64,000 nt of DNA, from positions 459,001 to 523,000 of the forward strand of contig JAALGY010000037.1 of assembly GCA_032358165.1 (NCBI GenBank). Direction: 5' to 3'. This stretch comes from Diplosphaera chodatii. Its lineage: Eukaryota; Chlorophyta; Trebouxiophyceae; Prasiolales; Stichococcaceae. The position numbers and the translations under genes are program-made. The notes under the pieces are model-generated. The model was not told where the DNA came from and made no database searches. It saw only the letters and a list, made by a program, of their open reading frames with translations. Shown piece after piece: positions 26,286 through 37,962 of the stretch. Numbering within the stretch: position 1 is the stretch's first letter; every line of letters begins with the position of its first letter.

Positions 26286-26653
26286 CCCGCCGGGCGGTGG
26301 TCAATTGGAACACTGGTCAGCCGTGGTCGCGGCGTGGTCGCGGCATGGCGTCCCGGTGCTTGTCGGATTCGGTGGGGTTTGGTCGAGGTTCAGGGAGGTG
26401 TCAGAACATGGTCAATCCCCCCAACTGGTTGCAGTGCGTAACAGCGTCCCATAGCAAAGCAAGTGGCGTATGCAGGGTGCCGACATAGCACTGTGTCCTT
26501 TCCTCTCTTCCTCAACTGCATGTGCCACGACAGTGGTCTCCAATAATCCCACTACCGGTATGCACAACAGCAGAATCATGCTGATATGACACATCAGAAA
26601 GGTTGTGCGGCAGGCCGTGCAAGGCCCATCACACATGCCATTGCCAACAGCAT
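26286..26653. other. Spacer downstream of the CPSF-A-like gene
   Basis: About 370 bases holding the 3' flank of the minus-strand gene. GTGGTC words continue to about 26350. No gene is seen. Confidence 0.35.
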
Positions 26654-29600
26654 CTACCGCCAGCTGGTGTCAAGCATCCCTAACGAAAACTGGTACACAA
26701 GACTCGGGGTCCCATCTGTACAAATCCCGTGGCTCTGTGAATCATCCCCTGGCAGCGCTTTGAGCGCAGCTGCCAGCAGGTCGCCATCAATGAAGCTGCC
26801 CAGCCCTGAATTCATCTCGTCCTCACTGTGGCTGTGCAGTCTCCAGGCCGCCTGGTGCTGGCTGACATCGCCGTCATCTTGGCTGCTGTTGCCCTGTTGT
26901 CGCGCACAGCGCTGCGCCCGGTACAGCACCTCCTCCTGGTAGGAGTCCAGCTCCTGGATGTATCCAACAGCGCCATCGCGTGACGCAAAGAGCGCGCACT
27001 GCTGGTTTCCGAAGTCGAGGGGATGCCGCAGACAAGGGTCTGTGCTGCCGGGAAAGCCGCATGTGATACTGCGTTCCATCGGGCAGCAGTGAAGCACCCC
27101 AATTGGGACGCCCAGCCGGCCGCATGTCAGCCCCACAATGTTGTGCTGCGTCCTGTGCACCACACCAGGAGGGACTGTCTTGATCGGAAGTGTATGTGGA
27201 CAGTTCTGGTGGTTCTGTCACCTGCTTCTGTTCATGCTATGCAAAAGTGGCTGCTCCGGCACAGGACATGTGACGGCATACCTGCAGCCGCCTTCAAGCC
27301 CCAGCGGCACCAGGTTCGGCTGCACCTCGGGCTCGGCCATGGCACCTGGGTCCTGCCTGTGCCCAGCCTCGACCGCCTGCTGGATATAGCTGACGACCTC
27401 TGCTTCGGCCTCGGCCTCGAATTCCCTGTACCTGCGCACCAGAGCGGCATATGCAAGATGAGACGACTGAGCCCACTGTGTTGCTCGGCTTTTGTGACAG
27501 AGGTTTCAGGACTTTTCAGTTACACAACCAGCGGCTGCTGCCGGTGCGATGCACAAGTGTGCAAGCTTGATGGGCACCTGCGCATGACAAGCAGGCCAGA
27601 AGGGTGAGTGGCCGCCAGGAAGCGATTGTGCGCCAGCGGCAGGCAGTCCACAGCATACAGGCCGCTGACGTCTGCTGACCGCGGCCGCAACCGCAGCTGC
27701 TGCGTGGCCGCCTCTGACTGTGAGCCCTCCACCATGTCGCTGACGGCATTGTTCCCGGAATCACCCTGGAGTGATGGGGCCCAGCTGCTGGGGTCTGCGC
27801 CCTGTGTCGGATGTGTGCTGTCGCCGGGTGGTGCACCAAATGCTGCTGCCCGCACCACGGCTTCCGCACGCGCACCGCTGGCATCAGGGCTGCAGACGAC
27901 CACAGAGCCTAGAAGCGGTGCAGCGGCCAGTTCTCCGCCACCCAGGGCACGAAGCATTGCAATACACCCCAGGCCGCCTTCCAGCTGCAGAGTGCATCTG
28001 TCGTCAGCCCAGTGCAGTGTGCGTGAAAATCCCGTCTGCAACGGCCAATGGTGCAGTGCCCACAAGCAGGCAAATCGCATGCACATAACACACACCTGGT
28101 ACAAGCTATGGAGGCTGATACCGTAGGGGCTGCCATCTGATTTGCCATTCACGCTGACTTGCAGTGCACAGACCTGCAAGAGCCGGTACGTGCTGCTGAG
28201 GTTGCATAGAGGGGTGCATTGCCAGCAGGGGGAGACAACAACCTACCTCACACCTCAACACATCACCACAGGGCAGATTGCACCTGCAGGCTGCCGTGGC
28301 ATGCCACTGCGAGTTGGCATGGTTTGTTGCCGTCGCCAGCCTGCAGCACTGCAATGGCATGGCAGATGCTGGGCACTTGCTGCTTCCCCACCAGCTGCAG
28401 CTCGTACCTGTTCATGCCAGAACAGCACGGGTCGTTCACAGGTGACATGTGCACCCCTTGAAACAGGAGAGTGTACAGCACACATCAACGAGCACATAGC
28501 TGCGTATGAAGAGTCAGCAACACTGCAGACGTACTGGTCCTCGGCGGCATCCTCGCATGCACGATGCTGCACTGTAAAAAACGACAGCCAGCTGCTGAGG
28601 GTATGCAGGGCCGGCACTGGTCTGCCGGATGCATGGTGCGCCACGATGGCGAGGTCGAGTGCCTCTGCTGTACAGCGTGCAGCTGCAGGTGAAGCTGCTG
28701 CGGGATGCGGAGCCGGCTTGGCCCCTGGAGTGCCTCTGTCAGCGTCCGCAGCTGGCGCACTGCGTCCAGGTGACAGTGGTACCTGCAGGGCGTGCAGCGC
28801 TGTGTGCTGCTGCCCTTGCCTCAGCTGCACCTCCGCTACCTGCACAGCAAAAGGCAGCTGGGTTTCGATAAGCTGCTCCACACCGTGCTGCAAGCTATTC
28901 TGCAGCGCCATAGAGTCACAAGTAACCCGTTCGAAGAGTCACCTGCTGGAGTATGAAAGGTTGGAACAACCGGAGGCGGCTGCCGCCCTCCGCTGACTGT
29001 GTCGCAACCAAGAGCGTGCTGGATCTCGGCAGCATCTGGATGTGCAGCGGCGTGTCGCCGATGCGGGCTGTCTCCCACCGGAGCTGCACCTGTGGATCGA
29101 CCTCTCCGAGGATGAGGTCTCGATCTGCAGCCCATCACAGGGTATCAGGGAGCGCGGCTATATGCACAACGTCATGAGGAGGGACCTGGATGGCAGACCG
29201 GCTGCATGATGGCATGTCTTCTTGTTGCCATTCTGCTCATGGCTTCATGGTCTGGACGCGCATGATAGGCATACCCGTCAGCCAAGCAAGCAAGCCTGGC
29301 GCAGCCGGGGAGCCTAGGCCCACAACTGCTCTCACTGCATCGCTTGCATGCACCCGCTGCACATCGATAGTTTTGAGTGGACCTGCACATACACATTCAA
29401 TTGGGTTGTCGGAGCAGATGCTCACAACCATTGAGTTTGCAAAGCTTTGGCCATGCGCGCCAACAGGGGTAGCAGAGCTGGCGTCGGGTGTCAGGGCAGG
29501 CATACCCGATGGCTGATCGGTCACTTCTATGGATGACGCTGCATACTCGGGATCGCTGCGCAACAAGACTGCCTGGTCCGACACCGCCAGGATGCCCGCT

Positions 29601-32600
29601 GGCACTTTGACCAGCTGCACCTCTGCTTGACCCACCTGCACAACCCGGTTCGTCCCTGCACCATGCTCATGGGAAAATCGACGACATTTCGACACACTGT
29701 GAGCTGACTGGCTCTACATTGGTGTTGGACAGCTGCAATGCTGCCCATACAATTGCAATTAGAATGCAGTTTGCCGCTCACCCAGGGCGATGCGGCCCTT
29801 GGCGCTGCCAGTGTCAAGGAAGCTGAAGATGACCTCGCCGTGAGATGTGCCCACAAACAGCACGGGAAGCCTGTCGGGCCAAAAGTAGCACACCTGCAGA
29901 GTTTGCAGTGTACACTTGCAACAGCTGTGTGCAGGGTTGCCGGGAAGGTTGGGAAGCTAGCACAGCTACCAAAACTTGACAGGGTCTTGACGCACCAGCA
30001 GAGACCGTGGTGTGCCATTCGGCAGCCACAGCAGCGGCAGCGGGGCGTCAGCTGACTCAACACCCAACGCTGGGGGCTGCGATGCTGCTTCTGCAGCACC
30101 TGCTTGCTGCTGCAGCAGCAGCAGGTCCACCTCATTGGTGACCCAGGTGCCAACAACAGCGTACACAGCTCCCTGCAGCAGCCAGATCGAAGCTCGAGTC
30201 AGTCCATAGAATCCGCACCCAGTGATTGACCCTGTTCGTATGTCAACGAGAAGATCATGGGCATCACAGAGTGACGCACACGTGTCTTTGCTGGTGCTGT
30301 GCAACACCTACTTGTTGCGTCTCAAACATGGTGAGCGCCGCAACCTGCTGTGAAGAAACCACCATGCAAACGTGCCTGTCCAAAGTGGGAACAATGGGAC
30401 AGACACGTGTGAGTGAGGGGCAAGGGCACATTGCAGGAACGCTGGCACAGCTTTCACACATGGGTCACACAGCACCACTCACATGATATCGTGCGGCTTC
30501 ACATCCTCGGCTGTGTCCTTTGGCCCATGGAGCTTCAGGTGATGGATCTGGCTGCCGCACGCCAACACCACATGGCAGTCATGCGATGCCGCCATGGTGA
30601 TGGGCCCGCTGCCTGTGGGAGGTCCCCATCGCTTGATGGGCCCGCTTGCTCCTGGCAGTGGCATGGCCCACACATGCTGCAAAGATGGTAGGCACCAGTC
30701 ACACATATTGGCGATCAGGCCTGATCACACTGCGCTTCCTGTGGCGGCATCGCATACAGATGTGCTGCCAAACATACAGACAGGTCAGATCACATCACTG
30801 GCATGGGCACAGCACCATTGCTGCAGTTGCGTACCTGCGTCGTGACCTGCAGCATGATGCTGTCATGCACAGTCGCAACCAGCAGTGTAGGCACATCCAG
30901 CCTCAGTGCGCTGACTGGTCCTGCAGGCTGCACCTGTATCCATGCACAGGCGCCATTCCAGCAGGTCCAGCACGACAGGCGACCAGATGTGCGGTGCATG
31001 TACGGGTGACAACATTGCTCAGCATACAGCTACGCCGCTTCACCTGAGAGCCTGTGACCTCTAGCAGGCTGGTGGCGCCTGCGAGCTCAGATGAGAGCAC
31101 GAGGTACCGCGTTCGAACACCTGTCGACTGCTTCACAGCCCATAGGTTTGGCCGGACCTGCATGCATGGTGCTCACCTGCTCGTATCCATATGCTTGGAT
31201 GCAGGTGAGAGAAAGATCGCAGGAATGCCAAGGGGTAGAGTGTGCCGTTGGGCACACGATCACATGACAGCCAGCAACTGGGAGCACACGCATATTATCA
31301 TGACGTGATGCCTCACCACAGCGCCCACTTCAAACCGAGCCTTGGGCAGCAGGCCAACTCCCAGCTTGGCGACGCGCAAAGCACCTGTTGGCGCAGCACC
31401 ACAGCACAGCGCCAGCCGCTGCTCTCCACTCCCTGCAGCAGGTGCCAGATGTTTTCAGCCACTCGCGAGCCACTCGCGACCCTCGGCCCTTGGTCCTGCA
31501 AGTGCTGACGCCTGCCACCCCATGCAGCATACACCCAGCAGCCGATCAGGCAACACAGCCATGCCACCTGAAGGGTGCTCAAATGCCAACTGGTCCTGAA
31601 CTGGTGCCAGGTTCTCGATAGCGTGCGGTTTCAGCACCTGAGTACGCAATACAAGCACGCCCCTGAGCTCTGACGCATCGAATCTCCTGCTAGTGCATGC
31701 AGAGAGACTTGATATACACAGTGCCGCAAGAAGTATGTCGCATCACACCTGCCACTGAAGCGCTGCATCACTGATTGGCATGCCGGCAGCAAGCTCTTCG
31801 GCCAGCTGCCTTGGCGCTGTCAGGAGCTGAGAGTCGCCCGTGTGACTGCCCAGAAACAGCCAGCCTGCAGTTGTGGAAGGCCAAATGGTGGGGAAACCCT
31901 GCGACCCTGACTCAAAGCACGGTTTGAATTCGCGGGACGCACTTCCAATGGTGAGGCCACACCTGCATGCGGTGCGTCTGGGGTCATGGATGGCAGGAAG
32001 CACAGCGCGACAGCAACCGACAACTGCGAGCCGCACGCAATGGGCCTGACGCGCCAGGAAGGCTGCAGTGCACGACAGGCATCAGCTCGGCATCAGTGCA
32101 GCAGGTGAGCAGGCACACGATGCAAGCCATTGCCGCAAGTTGTGAATCACCTGGCTGCCGCTGGAGTCCAATGCATGGAGGCCGCCAGCGGCGTCAGCTA
32201 CGATGTGCAGGTTTGGCAAAGCGCATGATACAGCCACGGGCGGAGCTGGCAAATTACACGCCAGCTCACCCAACAACCCCCGTGTGTGAATCAGTACCTA
32301 CACACAGCAGATGCCATGAGAACAGCAAGGCCTCAAGCTGCTCAGATGAGGTTCGTCAATGTACGATAGCAGATGTGCAGGTGTGTTAAGAACACCTGAC
32401 GCTGGCTAATGGTGAGCATGCTTTCTCGGGTAGCGTGTAGCAAAGATGCTGTGGAGTCAACGACCCTGCAGTACTCACATGGATGCGCTCTATGTCACTA
32501 AGCTGGCATTGAAACGATACTGTTGGTGATTCAGCTGCGACAACAGATCTCAAGATGTGAACCACAGGTTCGTAACAGCAGGCCAAAGAAGCTGACACCT

Positions 32601-33544
32601 GTTGAAGAAGGGTGCTTCCACACGCCAGTTGATGGACGGCGCCGCTGATGGCGTCAGGCTATCAAAGCGCACACGTACCAGGCGCAGGTATCGCTCCGGC
32701 CTGCCATTTCTTGCTACACCTACGCATGCCTGTCAGCTTCAGTCGACTGTCATGAGGTGTCAGTCACAGTGGTCAACATGATGGGTGACACTGCTACCAT
32801 CAACTTGCTTCCTACATCTGCAGATGTGCTGGGACCTGACTGGCAACTTGCCTGGTGCGCAGCACAGCATGATCAGGTCGACGATGACACGGCTGCCCTT
32901 TTCTTTACGCTTCAGTAGCTGCAAGGCCACCACCTCGTCGTCCTTGCCATCAGAACCTGATTTGCAGTACCATCACAGAGGCTTCATTGTGCTCAGTATG
33001 AGTGTGCCCATCCACCCTGAGCAGTGTGACCTCGATGATACATCGCGGCTGACAGTCGGTGCTCACCTCCTATTCTGTTGTCGATGGGTAGAGGAGGTAT
33101 CTTCACAATGTGCATGGCGAGGCAAACCTCTGGACCGTCAAACACCTCGAGGAAATGCAAAAAGCCCTGCAGCCATACCACTGAATGACTTGAACGTGGG
33201 GTTACACAGGTCGCCATAGAGGTGAATGCATGTAATTGCACACTGCTTTCCGAAGACATTACCTGACGTTGCTGCAGGTGGCCCTCGAACAGGATCTCAC
33301 CTGACTGACACAGAGCACCATCAAGGCCCTTGCAGCCTTCGGCGCAAGCGTCGGCCCTTGAGCTGTCTGCTCACAGTCGTCCAGATCAGTGGCAGTGTCA
33401 GCCAGCAGATCGGGCCGCCTGGACAACGGTGAAATGCTCTCGCTAGCGACTCCGTCAATATCTGCTACAGAGGGTGACAGGAGGCTGGGCTCTTGCTGTG
33501 GCGCCTCTGATGCCGCCCGAGCGGTCGATGATGCTGCTGCTGCA

Positions 33545-33581
<37 letters not shown>

Positions 33582-34732
33582 TCTGCTCAGGTGCGTCATC
33601 ATCCATTGGCAGCGCTTCGCTGCTTTGCTGCATGGCTTCGCCCAGAAACTCCAAGCCAGGCACACCGTGCAGGAAGATTGCCTGGCTGCATACCGCACCA
33701 CCGATGCTGCACACATCTGCCTGGCGCAAATCTCAAATCCCGGTCAAGGAGGTTTTGTTTGAACCGTGTCACATTTGTGTTTGAACAAGAGGTGTGGCGG
33801 CACTCACCAAGCGTCCGTCTGCCGTGAGGTCCACAGTGCCACACTCGAGCACCTTCGGTGTGCCATCATCGGTCTGGCCCCCATGTAGCATCACCAGGGT
33901 GACCCTGCACATGGGTGTCCCGAGTAAATTGCAACGTGGTACGCTGCCACTGAGCTCCTCACACACTTTGTTGTGAGCGGAGGCATATCAAGCAGTGCAA
34001 AAACCTCACCGGGCCTCTGCATCAATGGCAATCAAGCCGGGCAACTGGGGTGGCAGCGGAATCAGCTGCACCGCTTCGCCAATCTGTATACTGCCGTGCG
34101 GCACCACCTGGCCATTCGTCTCGCCCCACAGCTCCACACAGCCTCGAGGGTGACAGATGCACATCCATGCAGTGTGTCCGCCAGACTCGACATTGTCCAC
34201 AAGTACAGAACATGCTGATGAAACAGCAGTGGACTGTTGCAGTGTCCGTACGAACATGTGCATGGTGCTCTTTCCTCAGGCAAGCCGGTGTTCTGATGTC
34301 CTATGCATCGGCCAAAGCTGCGCCTGACTGTGCCGCATACAGTGCACTCGGCATGCTGGTTTGCCAACGGCACCAGCACAGCAGGGACCCAAGGTAGTGT
34401 TTTGCTATCAACGTGGGGGCTGCACGTTGGATGTGCATTACAACCAATGAGGCTTTTGCAATTGTGCACATGTCGAGCACGATGATGCTGAGCACCGCGA
34501 CTTCCGGGTGTCCCGGGTGGCGCTTCACATGTCTCGCTGAAAGCTGTTCCAAAAGCTACTTGCCCTCGTGAAAGAATCCTGACATATCGGTGCTCTGCAC
34601 CTCAATTCGCCTTGGCAGATCCAAGCAGTACATCTGCAAGGACACGCATGCAGATCTCGGCAACGTCGCGATCCTGATCAGTTTGCAAGGTAGAACTGTG
34701 CATCCGCCTACCTGAATCAGCGTTGTGGTCAT
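26654..34732 (-). CDS. Large CPSF-A/DDB1/SF3B3-family beta-propeller protein
   Basis: Very long, many-exon gene for a protein with the CPSF-A architecture of three WD-like propellers and a C-terminal helical part. Marks in order: GCVELWGETNGQVVPHGSI (about 34080-34150), VFDGPEVCLAMHIVKIPPLP (about 33080-33140), WLFLGSHTGDSQLL (about 31820-31860), AIENLAPVQD (about 31590-31620). Then come LALCCGAAPTGALRVAKLGV (about 31345-31415), RTRYLVLSSELAGATSLLEV (about 31060-31115), LFVGTSHGEVIFSFLDTGSA (about 29815-29875) and VKVPAGILAVSDQAVLLRS (about 29560-29615). The later part has YELQLVGKQQVPSICHAIAV, LPLAHNRFLAATHPSGLLVM, ASRDGAVGYIQELD and SFIDGDLLAAALKAL (about 26780), the usual family ending. 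NLAPVQD and CCGAAPTGALR suggest the plant CPSF-A-like group rather than DDB1 or SF3B3 proper. The stop is taken at 26654. The start is unresolved: the ATG at 34732 is a guess, and exons between 34.3 and 34.7 kb are poorly defined. The target pathway (3' processing, splicing or ubiquitin ligase) is not evident. Confidence 0.68.
33532..33578. repeat. GCT trinucleotide tract in coding sequence
   Basis: Near-perfect (GCT)n of about 15 units, broken once by CTGCAG. Read on the minus strand in the frame of the CPSF-A-like gene it encodes a run of alanines in a low-complexity insert rich in Ala, Ser, Asp and Glu. Confidence 0.85.
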
Positions 34733-34849
34733 CTGTGCTGACAGGCACGTTGATGTGCGACCATGAGACACACCCAACTTTGAATTGCTGGGCGGGGTGC
34801 AAGCCAGAACGACTTGTTTGGGCGGTAACAGCCCGTTTTGTCTCCAAGT

Positions 34850-36046
34850 ATGCGCACAGTGATGTCGATGACGCAGAGCTCTTGCTGGGGTGTGGTCGGC
34901 ACGGTAGCCCGGGGAGGACGATGTGATCAGCGGCACGCCTGGCCGGGTGTCGCCTCCAGCAGTGCCTGTGGATCACAGCTTCGTCGCAAACGGGTACCGC
35001 TGGCCCCATGCGAAGCTTCAGCAGCCGAGAGGCCGCACAGCGACGGCGCACGGCTCCCTCAGCTCCCGCCGATCCGCCGCATCCGCAATGTAGCGCCCAC
35101 AAATGAGGTGGGCGCTGAGCGGCAATTGCCGGCAGACGTGGACCAGGACCTGTGGGAGGTGTTGGACCTCTGCACCGTCGAGGAGCTGGAAGAGCTGCAT
35201 GGCATTCTGTTCGGTGCCAGCCCCCTCAGTCCGGTGGTGAAGAGCATCGTGACCGACAGTGAACCAGCGGCGGTACACACACGGGGCCGCGATGGCCTGA
35301 TGCGCCGCATTGAGTCCCGCTTCAGATTCCTTGCGGCAGATGCAACAGCCATGTTGCAAGGCCGGCGGCCATCCTACCGCGAATCGCTGTTGAGCGTGCG
35401 CGACCGGCTCAAGGTGCAGTGCCCCTCGACGCTGACGACGCAGGAGCTGGAGGCCGAGATATTCATGCACATGATGCTCATGTACAGCGAACCCCAGGTC
35501 GCAGCGTCCCAGGATGAGGCCGGGGCCCGGATGAATGCGTACGCAGTGAACAGCGATGGCAAGTCGCCACCCAGGCAGTATTTTGGCGGCCGCGGGGTTG
35601 CACAAGCCCTGGAGCAGCTTGCTGCGCCGCTGAAGCTGGGCAGCATGGAGCTTGTGCCGCTGCTTGCCAAGCTCGGCTCTGCGCTCAGCATGTCCTCGGT
35701 GCAGAAGGCGACCCTGCAAAACCTGGGCGTGGCGTTGCTGCGCTCACGAGTGCAGTATGATGCAGCCGTCCATGCGGCCTTTCGTGGGGCGGCGGCATCC
35801 TCTGCCACGCGTCAGGCAGCGCTGCGGGCGTCCCAGCAAGGCCTGACATCAGCGGCAGCCCGGTATGGCGCAGCGCGCGGCATGCTGTCGGTGCTGGGCC
35901 CGGTGATGTGGGCTCTCTTTGCGGGGGAGCTGGCCGTCAAGTCCATCGGTACAGACTACGGTCGGGTGGTTCGCGCAATGTATACACTGGCACAGGTGCG
36001 AATGGTGAGTACATATGGCTGGTCAAATCCGCGGCACAGTGTTTGA
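34850..36046 (+). CDS. YaaW-like conserved plastid protein (single exon)
   Basis: Uninterrupted frame of 398 codons from the ATG at 34850. The first 55 or so residues are Ser/Arg/Cys-rich and look like a transit peptide. The conserved body has DLWEVLDLCTVEELEELHGI, SPLSPVVKSIV, LMRRIESRFRFLAADATAML, RPSYRESLLSVRDRLKVQCP and LTTQELEAEIFMHMM. After a variable linker come LGSMELVPLLAKLGSAL, then a Gly/Ala-rich hydrophobic end VLGPVMWALFAGELAVKSIG and VRAMYTLAQVRM. This pairing (nucleotide-hydrolase-like N half, hydrophobic C half) is what I know from bacterial YaaW/UPF0174 and its plant plastid relatives, whose function is unknown. A consensus GTGAGT donor follows VRM at 36003, so a last short exon could replace the final 14 residues. 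Overlap with the 5' end of the opposite gene cannot be excluded. Confidence 0.75.
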   Translation: MRTVMSMTQSSCWGVVGTVARGGRCDQRHAWPGVASSSACGSQLRRKRVPLAPCEASAAERPHSDGARLPQLPPIRRIRNVAPTNEVGAERQLPADVDQDLWEVLDLCTVEELEELHGILFGASPLSPVVKSIVTDSEPAAVHTRGRDGLMRRIESRFRFLAADATAMLQGRRPSYRESLLSVRDRLKVQCPSTLTTQELEAEIFMHMMLMYSEPQVAASQDEAGARMNAYAVNSDGKSPPRQYFGGRGVAQALEQLAAPLKLGSMELVPLLAKLGSALSMSSVQKATLQNLGVALLRSRVQYDAAVHAAFRGAAASSATRQAALRASQQGLTSAAARYGAARGMLSVLGPVMWALFAGELAVKSIGTDYGRVVRAMYTLAQVRMVSTYGWSNPRHSV

Positions 36047-36552
36047 TGTCTGAGATCGTTGCCGACCAAGGCATCGGGACTGTCGGATATGAACACGTGT
36101 ACATCAAGTTTGTGATTTCTGGTGTGCATGAGATGGGACAGTTACGGGTACAGGCCCAGAGGCATCTAGCCCAAGCCAGTATTTGCTGTCGCGCTTCAGC
36201 CGTGCATCAGACTGTACACTAGACCACCCACAGGATATAATGAGGAGCCATACAACGTTCAGACTGCATAAACCATCCACAGGTGCCCAAAGCCAATGCC
36301 AGCCATGCCACCGTTGCGCTAGTGGGAATCAAGCAGTTGCTGGTGGTGTCCAGAGCCAGGACATGCTCTCAACAGTGGGCCGCCCGTACCACAAGCCTCG
36401 CCCGTGGCGGTTCTGCTTGCTATGAAAAGCACGTGCACGTTCCCTGACTGATGCACCAGCAGCCAGTTGGGCCGCCACAGCTTCCCTGCTGTCGTCAGGC
36501 TGTTGCTGCCATGTACCGGCAGCAGGCGAGCAGCACACTCCTGACGCGCCTC
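36047..36552. other. Convergent intergenic region YaaW-like / mtACP
   Basis: About 500 bases between stops with no trusted coding sequence; 3' UTRs of both genes, or a small last exon of the YaaW-like gene. Confidence 0.35.
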
Positions 36553-37533
36553 CTACTTCGCTTGCGGGTGTGAAGCAATGAAGTCTATGGCTTCCCGGGT
36601 GGACAGGATCTTGTCAGCCTCGCTGTCGGGGATCTCAATGCTGAACTCCTCCTCGAATGCCATCACCACCTGAAGCGCATGTACGCTCGTGTTCAGGCAG
36701 TACATCAATGTGGTTGCACCTTGCACGCAAGTTCCGACCTGCAGAACGAGGCGCAGCATCTGCAAATGCAGAACATCCACACCAAGGGTGACAGGCAATA
36801 TAGCCATGGATCACCTCGACAGTGTCCAGACTGTCCAGCCCCAAGTCGTCCTTAAACTTGGCATCTGGGGTCACCTGCGGTCGCATGAAAGCAGCTGAGC
36901 ATATGCTGACCACAGTGCGACTGCACATCTTCCAGACAATGCCGACGTCCGTGCTGGTCTGCTGCACGCCCTCTGGCTTGCTCAAAATATGCTGCGCTGA
37001 TGTGAGCACCCTGGTGCATCGCACGCACCCAGCAGACAGTTCCTGTCTTCCAGAGCCAGCACATCACAGGCTGCTGCCGCTGCGATCAGCGCATGGCATG
37101 TAACCCTTCTCACCTTGGAGGGCTCCACCTTGTCGAAATTCTTGACCACATCAAGAATCCGCTCTGTCACCTGTGTAGCATGCGTCCACATGTTTATGTG
37201 CGTCTTCAGTTTCATGGGCGGAACGGAGTGGCATGTCTGAATCATGCGTCCCTGCTTGTGCTGACGACCATGCTGCCTTGGTTTTGCAAGCCATCTGCGA
37301 TATATGATGCAGTGCCGCCATGCCCTGCCCATGCCATTTCATACTATGAATGATAGTATGATTCCGTCAGTCCAGGTGTCCACCTGGTTCTTATCCAGGT
37401 ATGTGCCTTCCGCAAACCCCCGTAGCAATGTAAGGCACGCCGCTCCGCCCACTGCCTGCTGTGCACACCCGCTGATGCCGACCGGGAGTCGCAACTTCGA
37501 CAGCACTGCGGACCTCAACTGCGACAGCGCCAT
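36553..37533 (-). CDS. Mitochondrial acyl carrier protein
   Basis: Carrier of acyl intermediates in mitochondrial fatty acid and lipoate synthesis, and a subunit of complex I in many eukaryotes. Four exons. The ATG at 37533 opens an Arg/Ser/Ala-rich presequence (MALSQLRSAVLSKLRLP) ending in TYLDKNQ. The next exon starts VTERILDVVKNFDKVEPSKV (about 37110-37172). Then VTPDAKFKDDLGLDSLDTVE (about 36810-36872) carries the DSL serine that takes phosphopantetheine. The last exon is VVMAFEEEFSIEIPDSEADK, ILSTREAIDFIASHPQAK, stop. The length after presequence removal is normal. It diverges from a mitochondrial carrier gene across 430 bases. Confidence 0.95.
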
Positions 37534-37962
37534 TGAAGAAACCGCTGCAAGTCTAACAGCCACGATCGATCGAGTACGCAAAGCTGGCTCGAAGGTCGAA
37601 GCATGAGGGACGCAAGAGGGCGTGGCTTGCCTCTATGTATGGGCCTAATTATTCCCTACAACGTACTAGTCACGGTGGGAACTGGCAAAGTATACGGACT
37701 CTAAACATGTTTCGAGAGCTGTTGACTGTTTCAAACAACTGGCCTGGGCGAGTGGGCGTTGCAGTTGTGGGCTGCAAGCAAGATGCTGATCATCGTCATA
37801 ACAAGCTGCATCTATCAAACTATTAGGCAGCGAGCCAGCGCACGAGCAGATGCCTAGCCAGTGACACGTCTCTTATGTAACGGACTGAGTTTGCCGATTG
37901 CACGTGACAAACTCCGCAAACACATGGCTAGGACTGCCAGAGGTTGAGCCCTTGTGGGCAAC
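37534..37962. promoter_or_regulatory. Divergent promoter region of two mitochondrial genes
   Basis: About 430 bases between the mtACP and carrier start codons. Coding signal is absent. A shared promoter is an inference from spacing and orientation only. Confidence 0.4.

Noticed and set aside
33389..33784. Plus-strand ORF with a poly-leucine or poly-alanine stretch
   Set aside because: It is the shadow of the GCT tract in the minus-strand CPSF-A-like gene.
35018..35719. Long minus-strand ORF opposite the YaaW-like gene
   Set aside because: The plus strand carries conserved protein blocks; the minus frame has only antisense-type composition.
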